From Bacteroidales bacterium UBA3696 (GTDB lineage Bacteria; Bacteroidota; Bacteroidia; Bacteroidales; Paludibacteraceae), in assembly GCA_002372135.1 (NCBI GenBank), contig DFIN01000001.1, positions 1 through 64,000 of the forward strand: DNA of 64,000 nt, given 5' to 3'. This document shows positions 1 to 8,651 of this stretch, in pieces; position 1 is the stretch's first letter, and each line of letters starts with the position of its first letter. The notes below the pieces were generated by a model. It saw only the letters and a program-made list of their open reading frames with translations, searched no databases and was not told where the DNA came from. The translations under genes and the position numbers were made by a program.

Positions 1-58
1 ATTCCTACTATTTTGTGCATCTGTAAAGTCACGCGTTAGAAATAGTTGTATAGCCGTA

Positions 59-604
59 CTATTTGATGGTGCTGGTATTATATGTTCTTATAGCACCGTT
101 GCGCTCTATCAGATAAATAATCTGTAACATCCATCTCCGCTCCTTATTCCACGCTTTTGTCGTATAGCCGTATTGTATTCTGTTTTTTCCCGAACAGATG
201 TTTATCGTATAAGGACTTTCGTTCTTCTGTAACTCTTTCCAATAGGAAAATGGTAATGTACAACTATACCGGTGTATATAATTTTTCCCCTTTTTGTCAA
301 TGTAAAATGTCTTAAAACCGGATATGCACATTCGCTTCCCTTCTCCGTCAAGACATATTGAGTCTGTTTTCAATATATCCGGTGCATATACGCTGATATT
401 GGCCGTCACTGAATCTTCCGTATTCAAGTAGGTCAGGTCTAATTCTGCCGTTTTCCCTTTTCCTGCATTCGGTAATTCAAACGGCTTGATGAAGAACAAT
501 ATCCCGTCTTCCAAAATACGTGATACATACCGTTCTTCCAGTTTTTGGGCATTCACACCGGCTATCGATAGGGTGAATGCAAGTAATAGAATTGATTTTT
601 TCAT
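59..604 (-). CDS. Hypothetical secreted protein, 181 aa
   Basis: Unrecognised protein exported by a clear N-terminal signal peptide: MKK, a run of leucine/isoleucine/alanine, then a VNAQ cleavage site near residue 20. The mature part is about 160 residues, rich in charged and aromatic residues, with no catalytic motif I can name. It has few cysteines, so it is probably periplasmic or surface-located without a heme or metal site. It lies 61 bases downstream of the TRL-like lipoprotein gene on the same strand and may share its transcript. The start ATG is the only one that gives a signal peptide. I assign no function. Confidence 0.7.
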   Translation of the reverse strand: MKKSILLLAFTLSIAGVNAQKLEERYVSRILEDGILFFIKPFELPNAGKGKTAELDLTYLNTEDSVTANISVYAPDILKTDSICLDGEGKRMCISGFKTFYIDKKGKNYIHRYSCTLPFSYWKELQKNESPYTINICSGKNRIQYGYTTKAWNKERRWMLQIIYLIERNGAIRTYNTSTIK

Positions 605-665
605 CTTGTTGTTCCTGTTTACAGAAAGGAAACACCCGAACGGTGGTGTTTCCTCTTGTTATTGG

Positions 666-977
666 TTACTCGCCGTAAACGATATATTCAAATGAAGAGT
701 AGATACCGAGAACGCTGAAAGTCTTGCGGTCAATATGGCTGATTTTGGTGATACCGCCGTTCTTGGCGGCAGCATTGATACCGGCATCGCCATAGGCAGC
801 AATACCCAATACACTAGCGCATTTAGCCGTTCCGACTTTCTTTCCCAATACATTTGATGTTACTGCAACAGGTTGTGTGTCCCCCGTATAGATGGCACCT
901 ATCATTCCCACAGTCTCGCAACTGGTCATTGCTAATGCCACTACGGCAGCGCACACCATCATTTTAATTTTTTTCAT
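666..977 (-). CDS. TRL-like lipoprotein, 103 aa
   Basis: Small lipoprotein. The N-terminus (MKKIKMMVCAAVVALAMTSC) ends in a lipobox, with lipidated Cys at residue 20. After it come a glycine-rich stretch, an IYTGDTQP segment, and repeated 'SVLGIAAYGDAGI' and 'FSVLGIYSSFEY' strands. That pattern of TG..P, VLGK-(V/A)G.a and GDAGI.AAAKNGGI is typical of the TRL-like family, whose role is unknown. The protein should sit in the outer or inner membrane facing the periplasm. It is close to the family's usual length of about 100 aa. Upstream, 125 bases separate it from a doubtful small ORF. A good promoter on the same strand lies at 1553-1583. Confidence 0.75.
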   Translation of the reverse strand: MKKIKMMVCAAVVALAMTSCETVGMIGAIYTGDTQPVAVTSNVLGKKVGTAKCASVLGIAAYGDAGINAAAKNGGITKISHIDRKTFSVLGIYSSFEYIVYGE

Positions 978-1101
978 ATTCTTAATTTGTTAATGTGATA
1001 GCTCCCCATCTATCGTTTTACTCCATGATTATCAGCAGAGGAGATGTTGTATTGTCTTGTGAATTTGAAAAGCTTCCTCTCATGTGCAATCTGTCATTCT
1101 T

Positions 1102-1407
1102 TCAGCCGTTTTTTCGGCTTAAAAATGCCGTTCGTACGGATTGCTGTTGATAAAAGAGTAATGCGATTCGTATCAAAGAAGTACAACTTACTGATTGTTT
1201 GCTTATATATGGCTTTGTAGCATACAAAAAAAACGTGGATTCGACTTTTGCCAATTCCACGATTTGAGGCTCTCGCATTGCCCTTAAGATTAGAACCGGC
1301 AACGCGAAACCCACGCCGAATAGGATTGTACCTCCAATACCAGTACACACAATTACCCAATTGTGCATAACCCGTAGATGAGAAACATCCTTATCCCCGT
1401 AGAGCAT
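1102..1407 (-). CDS. Doubtful small membrane ORF
   Basis: An open frame of about 101 codons beginning ATG-CTC-TAC. It has one plausible membrane segment (residues about 15-40, VIVCTGIGGTILFGVGFALP and following). The C-terminal half does not look like a protein of known kind. No clear ribosome-binding site precedes it. A strong promoter signature about 140 bases upstream on the same strand (1553-1583) gives some support that the stretch is transcribed. It could equally be an untranslated leader for the TRL-like lipoprotein gene downstream. No function assigned. Confidence 0.3.
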   Translation of the reverse strand: MLYGDKDVSHLRVMHNWVIVCTGIGGTILFGVGFALPVLILRAMREPQIVELAKVESTFFLYATKPYISKQSVSCTSLIRIALLFYQQQSVRTAFLSRKNG

Positions 1408-1552
1408 CAATCGTTGCGTTGTCCTGAATCTTAATGAGAAATTTGCGAGATTTCAAATCGTCAGAACAAGCGTTGATAAACGCTTACATTATGTCTGCCA
1501 ACCCGCCTTTAAGAATGCCAACCAGACATCCCATGGCGCGGGTTTTGCGCCG

Positions 1553-1583
1553 CAAAGGTAGTGCAAACTTGTTATTCGACAAA
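1553..1583 (-). promoter_or_regulatory. Bacteroidetes-type promoter reading leftward
   Basis: On the minus strand, TTTG (1580-1583) is followed after exactly 19 bases by TACCTTTG (1553-1560), a full match to the TTTG-N19-21-TAnnTTTG signature. Transcription would run toward the small ORF and the TRL-like lipoprotein gene. A hairpin (AAGCGTT-TATC-AACGCTT) lies in the predicted leader near 1470-1489. Confidence 0.65.
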
Positions 1584-1606
1584 TAAAAAATGCGCGGCGA
1601 TGTTTT

Positions 1607-1635
1607 TTTGAATCAGTAATATAGAATTATCTTTG
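1607..1635 (+). promoter_or_regulatory. Promoter of the C_GCAxxG_C_C gene
   Basis: TTTG (1607-1610), 17 bases, then TATCTTTG (1628-1635). The -7 box matches TAnnTTTG; the spacer is slightly shorter than usual. The ATG at 1659 lies 23 bases downstream, which implies a short leader. Confidence 0.55.
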
Positions 1636-1658
1636 CCCGCCAATCAAAAGGTATCATT

Positions 1659-2075
1659 ATGCTGACACAAACAGAAATAGAGCAGCGCATACAACAAGCG
1701 CGAGAACTTCACAGAGCCGGTTTTAATTGTGCACAAGCCGTTTTTGCTGCCTGTGCGGACTTGTATGGTATAGATAAAGAGCAAGCTCTTCGGCTCGCAG
1801 CCTCGTTCGGAGGCGGCATAGGTGGTACACGTAGCGTGTGCGGTGCCGTCCTCGCTATGTGTATGGTAGAAGGACTGAACAGCGGTTCAGCGATTCAGGG
1901 TGATATCATCGGCAAGAAAGCCAACTACGCGCGTGTGCAGCAACTGCTTGAACAATTTAAGCAGCAGCACGGCGGCTCTGTTATCTGTGCCGAACTGCTG
2001 CAAAATCCCAATAATCCGTCCTGCAACGACAAAGTAGCCAATGCTACCCGTATCGCTCTGCAGGCGATGGATTAA
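1659..2075 (+). CDS. C_GCAxxG_C_C family redox protein
   Basis: 138-aa cytoplasmic protein of the C_GCAxxG_C_C family, small putative redox or metal-binding proteins with no established reaction. The signature cysteines are visible: GFNCAQAVFAAC (C24, C32), then GGGIGGTRSVCGAVLAMC (C61, C68), with further C110 and C122 near the C-terminus. The glycine-rich GGGIGG loop before C61 is diagnostic. Length is normal. It stands alone between divergent and convergent neighbours, with its own promoter at 1607-1635, so it is probably monocistronic. The start is fixed by the promoter and the absence of an earlier ATG. Family identity is firm; its biochemical role is not. Confidence 0.85.
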   Translation: MLTQTEIEQRIQQARELHRAGFNCAQAVFAACADLYGIDKEQALRLAASFGGGIGGTRSVCGAVLAMCMVEGLNSGSAIQGDIIGKKANYARVQQLLEQFKQQHGGSVICAELLQNPNNPSCNDKVANATRIALQAMD

Positions 2076-2085
2076 CTTTTTTTAA

Positions 2086-3540
2086 TTAGTGGGACTTGAC
2101 CACTTTGCTGGCACCTTTGACTCCAGCTACCCGCACCATATAAACTCCTATGGGTAATTGTCGAAGGTTGAATGTGCTTGTGGTTGAACCTACTAACTTG
2201 CCGGCAGCATCGAATATGTTCATTCGCCCTTTGCCTTGATTGATGAGCATTGTTCCCTGCTGAATAACCGGTACATTATCTTTATTGATGGTGCTGACTT
2301 CGGTGGGCAAATCGTGTTCTCCTTCGTTGAGGTAGAAAGACTCAATCGGTTCATAGCCTTTGGCTTGTGTCAGTTCGTTCCAGTCGGACGGCACCTGTAC
2401 TTTAACGGTAGAATAGCCTCCGCCGGGCATGACTTGCACTTTGTTGCGTGCCGTATCGCCGGTGATGATGAATACGGTTTCCCCCTTTTTCATAGTGGCT
2501 ATGGTCTGTATGGTGCTTTCTGAGCGGTCGTACCAAGGGGCGGTTGCCGTGTATTCGCCTCCTTCTTCTTGGGCTATATATCGTGTGTATTGGTTCATGT
2601 TGTAGCGGTCGTCCTTAGGTCCGCCCGTATTGGCGTAGAGATTGGCAAATGCACGTTCTTTAACAGGGCGACGCGAACGAACAATCAGACTGTCTTCCAA
2701 GATGTCTAATGAGCTGTATGCTTGTGCCAGATTGCGTGCTAAGGGTTCGGTGATGAGGATGGTACGAGGTGTGGTTTGCTTGCCGCCGCTTCCTAGTGCC
2801 TGCTGTCCTCGTTCTGCACAGTCCCATGCAATGAGTTCCATCATCTTTTGGGGATTTTGGGTCGAAATAGCCATATTATTCCCCCACAGCAATGCAGAGG
2901 TCACGGTAACGGCACTCTCGTTGATACCCATACCTTGTTGTACATGTCTCGGTTCCCAGCCTATGCGTTGGCAAGCGGCATCGTCTTCCAACAGGCACCA
3001 TGCCATCGGGTATCCGAAGGTGCCCATACGGTTGGTTTTGATATATAGCCCCATCATATTGATGATGGCAAGGTTCATGAATCGTCCGATTCGCATGTTG
3101 GCTGTTTCGTTGATTTGGCCCTGTCCGTTGTCTATCCCTAACTGACGCGCCATCGGTCCGTTGATAATGCAATAGGGAACCCAACCGTGGGTGGAGAGCA
3201 GCGGTGTGCGAAAATCCGTTCCGTTCATGGTCTTGACCATGGCAATGAGCAGGGGCATATATTCCGGTTTGCAGCCTGCCATAACCGCATTGACAGCCAC
3301 ATTCCAAGCTGTAATATGTCGCGAACTGGACTGCATGGTTACCACTGTTTCGTACCAAGCCATGTCGGTATATTACCTCCGTTGCCCGCGATGACAGCAT
3401 CTACATGGTGCTCAATGAGTTTTTGCTTGAAGGCTTCGGCTTGCGGGCGGTCAATGCCCATACCGGGATAGGGGATCGGCATACCCCATCTCGTCGGTTA
3501 GCAGTACGGTTACTTCATTAAAAAAGTGCAAAAGTGTCAT
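2086..3540 (-). pseudogene. UGSC-like protein with T9SS tail, 5' part broken
   Basis: The longest open part (2086-3363, 425 codons) carries a domain I recognise from long UGSC-family proteins: WNVAVNAVMAGCKPEYMPLL, INGPMARQLGIDNGQ, R.GRFMNLAIINMMG, GTFGYP and WEPRHVQQGMGINES. It ends in a type A T9SS sorting domain (FDAAGKLVGSTTSTFNLRQL, then PIGVYMVRV). The upstream 180 bases continue the reading in two other frames. From ATG 3540 one frame reads ...VTVLLTDEMG. A second frame reads MPIPYPGMGIDRPQAEAF and on to DAVIAGNGGN. A stop in the third frame lies just before ATG 3363. The UGSC motif itself is not found. I infer an internal deletion plus frameshifts. The SSS-rich start MAWYETVV is therefore not a natural N-terminus, and no signal peptide remains. 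Confidence 0.6.
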
Positions 3541-3695
3541 TATGGCAGGCGCAACTGCCGTTTTGGCGTACAAAAATGCTATTTTTGAAGTTCGGCACGC
3601 ATGTTGCATAGAGATAAGTGAACGACGAAAGTCGGGAAGTAAAACTAAAAAATGAAGTAATTATGTTGAACAACTTAAATATAGGAGGATTGATT

Positions 3696-4124
3696 ATGAC
3701 ACCTATGATGTATCGCAGAAACGGATGGTTTCCGACCGTATTTGACGAGTTTTTGAACTCTGACATTATGAATAGTGCAAGCACAACTGCTCCGTCAGTC
3801 AATGTGAAAGAGACAGAACATGCTTACATCGTTGAGTTGGCTGCTCCTGGCGTGAAGAAAGAGTATTGCCGCGTACATATTGACGAGGATCACAACCTTT
3901 GTGTAGACATTGAGAACAAATTTGAGCACAAGGAGGAAGACAAACATGCCCACTACCTGCGCCGTGAGTTCTCCTACACCAACTATGAGCAGAAATACAC
4001 TCTGCCTGAGGATGTGAACGAAGAGGCGATTAACGCCAAAGTGGAAGACGGTATATTGACCATTGAACTGCCCAAAGTGCAGAAGGTGGAAGGTAAAACC
4101 GCAAGGCAGATTAACATCCAATAA
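3696..4124 (+). CDS. Hsp20/alpha-crystallin small heat shock protein
   Basis: 142-aa small heat shock protein, an ATP-independent holdase that keeps unfolding cytoplasmic proteins soluble. The alpha-crystallin domain runs from about residue 30 to 140: PSVNVKETEHAYIVELAAPG, a central basic and acidic strand region, then the conserved AKVEDGILTIELPK (A-x-x-x-n-G-v-L-x-I-x-x-P) motif. An aromatic-rich N-terminal arm (YRRNGWFPTVFDEF) is typical. I chose ATG 3696 because AGGAGG lies at 3683-3688, an unusually strong ribosome-binding site for this phylum. In-frame ATGs at 3618 and 3663 lack one. It stands alone among broken genes and ends at a strong terminator. Confidence 0.92.
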   Translation: MTPMMYRRNGWFPTVFDEFLNSDIMNSASTTAPSVNVKETEHAYIVELAAPGVKKEYCRVHIDEDHNLCVDIENKFEHKEEDKHAHYLRREFSYTNYEQKYTLPEDVNEEAINAKVEDGILTIELPKVQKVEGKTARQINIQ

Positions 4125-4145
4125 GCCTGCTTGAACAACCAATGT

Positions 4146-4181
4146 AAAAGAGAGTGTGTCGTAATCGGCACACTCTCTTTT
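4146..4181. terminator. Bidirectional terminator between hsp20 and a BspA-like pseudogene
   Basis: Perfect 13-bp arms, AAAAGAGAGTGTG and CACACTCTCTTTT, with a 10-base loop. A-run and T-run ends let it act on both strands, which suits the convergent genes ending at 4124 and 4204. A near copy of the arms occurs at 60154-60189. Confidence 0.8.
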
Positions 4182-4203
4182 TATCTGCTTAATGCGGAAC
4201 GCC

Positions 4204-5647
4204 TTAGCGCACTTGCATGCCTTGGGCGTTGTATATCTTTCCGTCAGGGCGGATGATAAACAGCTGCCCGTTATAGATCACTTTGCGTGTTTGATCCGTA
4301 TTGATATCTCGAATCACGTTCTCTATTCCGTCCATGATATCTTCGGGGATAGGTTCAAACTCAGCGGTAAAGCCGATGATATTATCATCGACGGCGGGAA
4401 CATTGAGAAAGGCGTCGTCGGCATACTCGCTGTCGTTCCACGATTTCCAGCCGGCGAAGATGTAGCCTTCTAACTCGGGGGCGTCGGGTATGGTCACCTT
4501 GTCACCGCAGTTGATCACTTCAGCGTAGTAGCCGTTCACCTTGTAGAAACCTTGTGTGGTGAAGTCAAGAGGCTTGGGATAACCATTGCCATACACACCG
4601 TCAAAGACCACGAGTTTTTTGCTGACAGTAATATTGATAGTTTCCGTTTCTCCCGGGCAGATAAACCAAGCATTGCCGTTGTCGTCTATGCCGCTTTCTA
4701 ATGCAAATACGACATTAGATGTGTCGCGCAGCCCGGTCTTGACATCTTGCACCAATAGTCGATAATGGATTTTGGCAGGCAGACCATTGTAGGTGAATGA
4801 ATAGTGAAATTCCATTCCGTAATGATTCCTGACCATTGCTGTTGACATAGCACCTGATTCGAGTGTTTGCCACGAGACACTATCCATACTCTGCTGCAAC
4901 GCATAAGTAGTCTGTCCTGTTCCATATACCATCATCAATATCGGCATATCCTGCCCGTAACGAATTTCTTTGTTGGCGGAAAGTGATACTTTGGTAAATC
5001 CGCTGACTTCAATAACCAGCAGAGGGAGGCGTGGCAGAATTGCAGGTTAGTTCTTTGAGAAGAGTAGCTTTACTGAAAGCGTTGAATTCAATATATTTAA
5101 TTTCGTCCGGGAAGACATACGAGGTGCGTGTATTTCCGGCGGGATAGCAGACTAAAGTATTCTTGTTTTTACTGAGCAACACATCATCAACAACAGTGAA
5201 TTCTTCGTTTTCGGCGTCCACGTTGAAAGAAGTAAGACTTGGCATTTGGGCGAATGCGCTCATGCCTATTTCAGTTACGGCAGCAGGTATTTGCATTGTT
5301 GTCATCGCCGAGCAACCATAAAATGCACCATCACCAATGCGGACAATAGTACTTGGCAAAGATATGGACGGCAGAGTACTGCAGCCCGAAAAAGCTTGGT
5401 TGCCGATAGTGGTAATGTTACCGCTGAATGTTACAGAGGTGATTTTTTTGTGTGTATTTGCGCCATGGGATATTGTTTTGCTTAAAATCAGTCATATCTC
5501 CCGAGCCGGAGATAGTGAGTACTCCCGTTTGGGTGTCAAAGGTCCAAGTCATTGTTTCGCCGCAGGAGCCGTTGACTGTCTCGGCGTGGAGGGCGGTTGC
5601 TGTCGTCATACCTACGATGAGAGCAAATAGGAAGTAAAGTTTTTCAT
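4204..5647 (-). pseudogene. BspA-like leucine-rich-repeat secreted protein, frameshifted
   Basis: One gene spread over three frames. Reading from ATG 5645-5647, the signal peptide needs one more A to read MKKLYFLFALIVGMTTATA; the sequence has A5 where A6 is expected. Next comes CGETMTWTFDTQTGVLTISG, the usual cap of BspA-type leucine-rich repeats. An A7 run near 5441-5448 shifts frame before LRR_5-type repeats (IGNQAFSGCSTL, IVRIGDGAFYGCSAM, VTEIGMSAFAQM). The LRR region stops abruptly after CNSATPPSAGY at 5009. It resumes in another frame as VIEVSGFTKVSLSANKEIRY, joined to the long C-terminal part (4204 to about 5016). That part shares the VFDGVYGNGYPKP and GYIFAGWKSWN region with the pseudogene at 6484-8553. 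The last residues (KVIYNGQLFIIRPDGKIYNA) are the shared sorting-like tail. Originally a cell-surface adhesin-like protein; now probably not expressed whole. Confidence 0.75.
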
Positions 5648-5687
5648 AAGCGTATAGTTTTTATGGTTGTGTATTGTGTGTGCAAAA

Positions 5688-5726
5688 AAAGCGGTAGCCC
5701 GTTTGTGTATATTGGATTACCGCTTT
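5688..5726 (-). promoter_or_regulatory. Leader hairpin upstream of the BspA-like pseudogene
   Basis: On the minus strand AAAGCGGTAATCC pairs with GGGCTACCGCTTT (9 bp perfect, then mismatches), followed by a T-run. It lies 24 bases after the stop of the ATPase remnant and about 40 bases before the pseudogene start. It can serve as that remnant's terminator. The 16 bases AAAGCGGTAATCCAAT, the hairpin and the T-run recur in the same place before the giant gene (48428-48467), so it may be a leader element. Confidence 0.55.
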
Positions 5727-5750
5727 TAGGTCGTTTTGTACTTTCGATTG

Positions 5751-6182
5751 TTATGCTTCGGTAAACAAATCGTCTAATGTGACTTGTTGTACCACATCGT
5801 TGGCGTACTCATTAGTCTGTAAACCGAAGGGGGTAACAAACGTTAGTTGCATGCTTTTATTCATGCCGGTCTCCGCCTGAAACGAGAACACACGATTTTT
5901 CAGTTTCTCATATTCACTTTTTTTAATAAGATAGGGTGTTGACGCGAACTTCATTTCGCAGATGTTAATTATTCCGTCCGCTCTATCTAAGATGAGGTCA
6001 ATTTGCGCAGCGGGAGAGGAATAAGTGCTTCTCCATTGGTAGTGATTACGAAAATGCTCTGTTATTAAATAGGTTTTACCTACGCGTCGCCTTCCATATA
6101 CAGCTATGAACTCCGCTTTCGAGCTTTTCGCCAAAAGATTCAATTGCCGTTGTTCCTCCGATCTTCCGATAATAGCAGTCAT
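5751..6182 (-). pseudogene. AAA ATPase (DUF234-type) with large internal deletion
   Basis: 143 codons joining two ends of a P-loop ATPase that is normally about 440-480 aa. Residues 1-45 hold the family's opening (IIGRSEEQRQL) and Walker A loop (VYGRRRVGKT). Directly after HFRNHYQWR the sequence jumps to the C-terminal nuclease-like DUF234 region (AQIDLILDRADGIINICEMK, with the D..E.K pattern of PD-(D/E)XK folds). Everything between is gone: Walker B, the sensor and the winged helix. The frame stays open, so a short protein could still be made, but it cannot be a working ATPase. A well-formed promoter and two palindromic repeats remain upstream. Confidence 0.75.
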
Positions 6183-6208
6183 ATTTATGACTCTTCTAAA
6201 ATCCTATG

Positions 6209-6238
6209 CAAAGGTACAGCCTTTTTCCCTATATGCAA
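6209..6238 (-). promoter_or_regulatory. Promoter of the ATPase remnant
   Basis: On the minus strand TTG (6236-6238), 19 bases, TACCTTTG (6209-6216). This matches the Bacteroidetes signature, with the ATG at 6182 about 27 bases downstream. Confidence 0.6.
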
Positions 6239-6249
6239 GAAAAATTTAC

Positions 6250-6350
6250 GAGTTTAAGCCAAAATAGATGATTTTTGTACAACTTTGGCTGAAACTGTTT
6301 TATGAGTTTAAGCCAAAACAAATGAATTTTATACTACTTTGGCTGAAACT
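6250..6350. repeat. Two tandem palindromic repeats (54-bp period)
   Basis: Copies at 6250-6296 and 6304-6350. Each is itself an inverted repeat: AGTTTAAGCCAAA, about 20 bases, TTTGGCTGAAACT, with one mismatch in the 13-bp arms. The arms are nearly identical between copies while the loops differ in part. The pair lies just upstream of the ATPase-remnant promoter, which fits a paired operator or a recombinase site. No protein that binds it is evident. Confidence 0.75.
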
Positions 6351-6421
6351 CATGCTTCTTTTAAGGTAATCCAATATGTCAAAGGTCGTTTTGGGTGCTG
6401 TTTGCAACCCGTCTTTTGTAC

Positions 6422-6447
6422 CCCTGCGGGAAACCAATCCCGCAGGG
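6422..6447 (-). terminator. Hairpin after the second BspA/InlB-like pseudogene
   Basis: Perfect 9-bp arms CCCTGCGGG and CCCGCAGGG around 8 bases. A weaker hairpin (TTAGTG/CACTAA) lies beside it. It sits 37 bases past the stop at 6484. There is no long T-run, so it may be a transcript-stabilising hairpin and not a true terminator. Confidence 0.45.
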
Positions 6448-6483
6448 CTAATTATATTAGTGCTTAATACACTAACATGTGCA

Positions 6484-8553
6484 TTAGCGCAGTTCAGCAC
6501 CTTGTGCGTTATACAGCGTGCCGTTGCGCTCAATGTACAATACGCCGTTGCGAATGACCTTGCGGCTGTCCGTATCTGTGCCTGCTTCCACATTCTCCAC
6601 ATCGGTGGGAGTGCCCTCTTCCTCAACGGGTTGGAAAGTGGCGGTGATGACGAGGTCTGACAAAACTATTGAGAACTCGCGGTCCCAGCCGATGAAGTGA
6701 TAGCCTTCGATATGAGGAACATCAGGCGGAGTGGCATTCAAGCCTTCTTCAATCTGTTGCGAGGCAAGCAGCGGGTCGGTGGCTGCCGGTGCACGCTTGG
6801 GACTGCCGAGTTGCGTACCGTCTGCGCCATAGAAATTGACGGTGTATTGGGGGGGCAGTGGGCAGTTCTTCAAATAGAGCGGTGAAACCTATCACATTGT
6901 CGCTGATGGCGGGTATGTTGAGATAAGCGGTGTCAGCATAGTCGGTGTTCCATGCTTCCCAACCTTTGAAGATATAGCCGTCCATAGTGGGGGCTTCGGG
7001 CAGCACTTTGCCTCCATAATTAGCAATCTCGGCATAGTATGCGTTGTTGATTTTTGCAAAGCCTTCAGCCGAGAAGTCAAATGGCTTGGGATAGCCGTTG
7101 CCATATACGCCGTCAAAGACGACCATTTTTTGAGCCACATTAATCTCGATAGTTTCTTTCTCGCCCGGGCAAATGATGTAGGCAATACCTTTTTCGTCAA
7201 TGCCGCTATAAAGGTCGCGTGAGGGTTGGTTCACGCGCGCATAGGTTAAGCAAGCACCATTGGCGCCTGACAGTTGGCTGATACGCACGGTATCATTATA
7301 TCGTGCAGGGATAATTAACTCACTATCACCCATATTGATGTCGCGGTTGGTGTTCCATGCCATAAGCGATTTTTCCATATCGCTTCCCTCAATTTTACTC
7401 TTAATGGTCAGGGCATAATACACATCGTATTCAAACGGGTCGCTATACACTCGTTCACCGTTGCAAACGACATAGAAGCGGAAGGCAAAACCGGGCACGA
7501 ACGGGCTCTCGTAGTAGTTGCGAAATAGAGCGTAGCGGCTTGTGGCATACGCATTGTGGCTGTGAAGGTCAGCGAGTCGCCTACCATGGCGCGTGTTTGG
7601 CTGTTCTTGAATGCTTTGCTGTATTCAATCGCCATCGGATTGACGCTGTTGGTGTGAACAGTCTGACGGACATTAAACTTATAATCACCACCTTGCAGTG
7701 TGTAGGTGGCATAGACGCTGAGGTTGCTGTGCACATTGGTGTAGTCGCGACTCCATTTCTTGAACTTCATTCCGTTCAGCGAAGACGTTTGGGGAGCGGT
7801 AGCATCATCGCCACATTCCACTTGTTCGCTCTTCAGCAGTGTGCCGTCCGCATTGACGAAACGCACCGTGTAGGTCTTTGTCTTGGTGCTAATCCACAGG
7901 TTGCAGGCAGGTTGTCTGATGAATCTTCCAAGTCAGTTTGCCCGTCCCCTGAATATGAGCGGTGATGACCATCTGCTCCCCGTAATTGACAAAGTCGGGG
8001 GTAGTAAGCGCAAGGTCAATGAGTGGCATATTAACATCTACATAGTTGTGCAGTCCGGGACGACTAACGCCGGATTGAATCTCGTATGGAGCCCAAGCCT
8101 TGAGCAACTGATCATGGTAATGTGCTTGCACGCAAATGCGAAGGTTCGTATAGCCTTTTTGGTAACACATAGCAATGGCATCACTGATATTGTCAATGGT
8201 AACCGCCCCACCTTTTCGAGTAGATTTATAAAAAGTGTTGACACGCTCAATCAAAGTGTTGGCAAACTGATAGGTTGATACGCGTTTGCCATAGTCGTAA
8301 GAAACCGTGTCCTTGGAATACTGCGAATTGGACTCAACTTTGAAGAATTGGCTATTGTCGGTACGATATTAGATACGAACTTCATAATAGCGCTGCAGTT
8401 CGACATTCGGATAGAATGTGTCCTCAAAGGTGAGTTGCTTGGTCTTTTCGTCGTACTTGATGCTTTGCAAGTACTTCGGATAGGGCAGGCTGTTGCCCAT
8501 GCCGGTGTTTGCCCATAAGCCGACAGCCATGACGGTTGCCGCAATGATACCAT
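6484..8553 (-). pseudogene. InlB-repeat secreted protein, multiply frameshifted
   Basis: Paralogue of the BspA-like pseudogene, split over all three frames. The N-terminal part reads IIAATVMAVGLWANTGMGNS with no intact signal-peptide start. Next, YYEVRI is followed by an in-frame TAA (about 8372) and then YRTDNSQFF in the same frame. A one-base shift near 7880-7930 leads to YTVRFVNADGTLL, an InlB/Listeria-Bacteroides type repeat. Another near 7515 (TTTCGC where TTTCCGC would keep frame) leads to FVPGFAFRFYVVCNGERVYS. A C7 run near 6850-6857 shifts into YTVNFYGADGTQLGS. The tail is KVIRNGVLYIERNGTLYNAQ, the shared C-terminal signal. Open pieces are 7889-8373, 7408-7866, 6892-7498 and 6484-6873. 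It was once a surface protein of about 680 aa. Confidence 0.7.
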
Positions 8554-8564
8554 GAATTTCGCCG

Positions 8565-8598
8565 CAAAGGTAATGATATATTTGGATTAAAATGCAAA
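8565..8598 (-). promoter_or_regulatory. Promoter abutting the start of the 6484-8553 pseudogene
   Basis: Minus-strand TACCTTTG (8565-8572), with TTTG 22 bases upstream (8595-8598). Transcription would begin only a few bases before ATG 8553, so the leader appears to have been lost. This agrees with a 5' deletion in the gene. Confidence 0.45.
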
Positions 8599-8651
8599 AA
8601 GTAGAAAGTACTTTGTTTTTAGATTAAGTAATCTATTAGATGTCGGGTTGG

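Noticed and set aside
8251..8553. 100-codon ORF on the minus strand
   Set aside because: It is out of frame with the real gene (YPKYLQSIKYDEKTKQ reads in another frame) and low in protein character.
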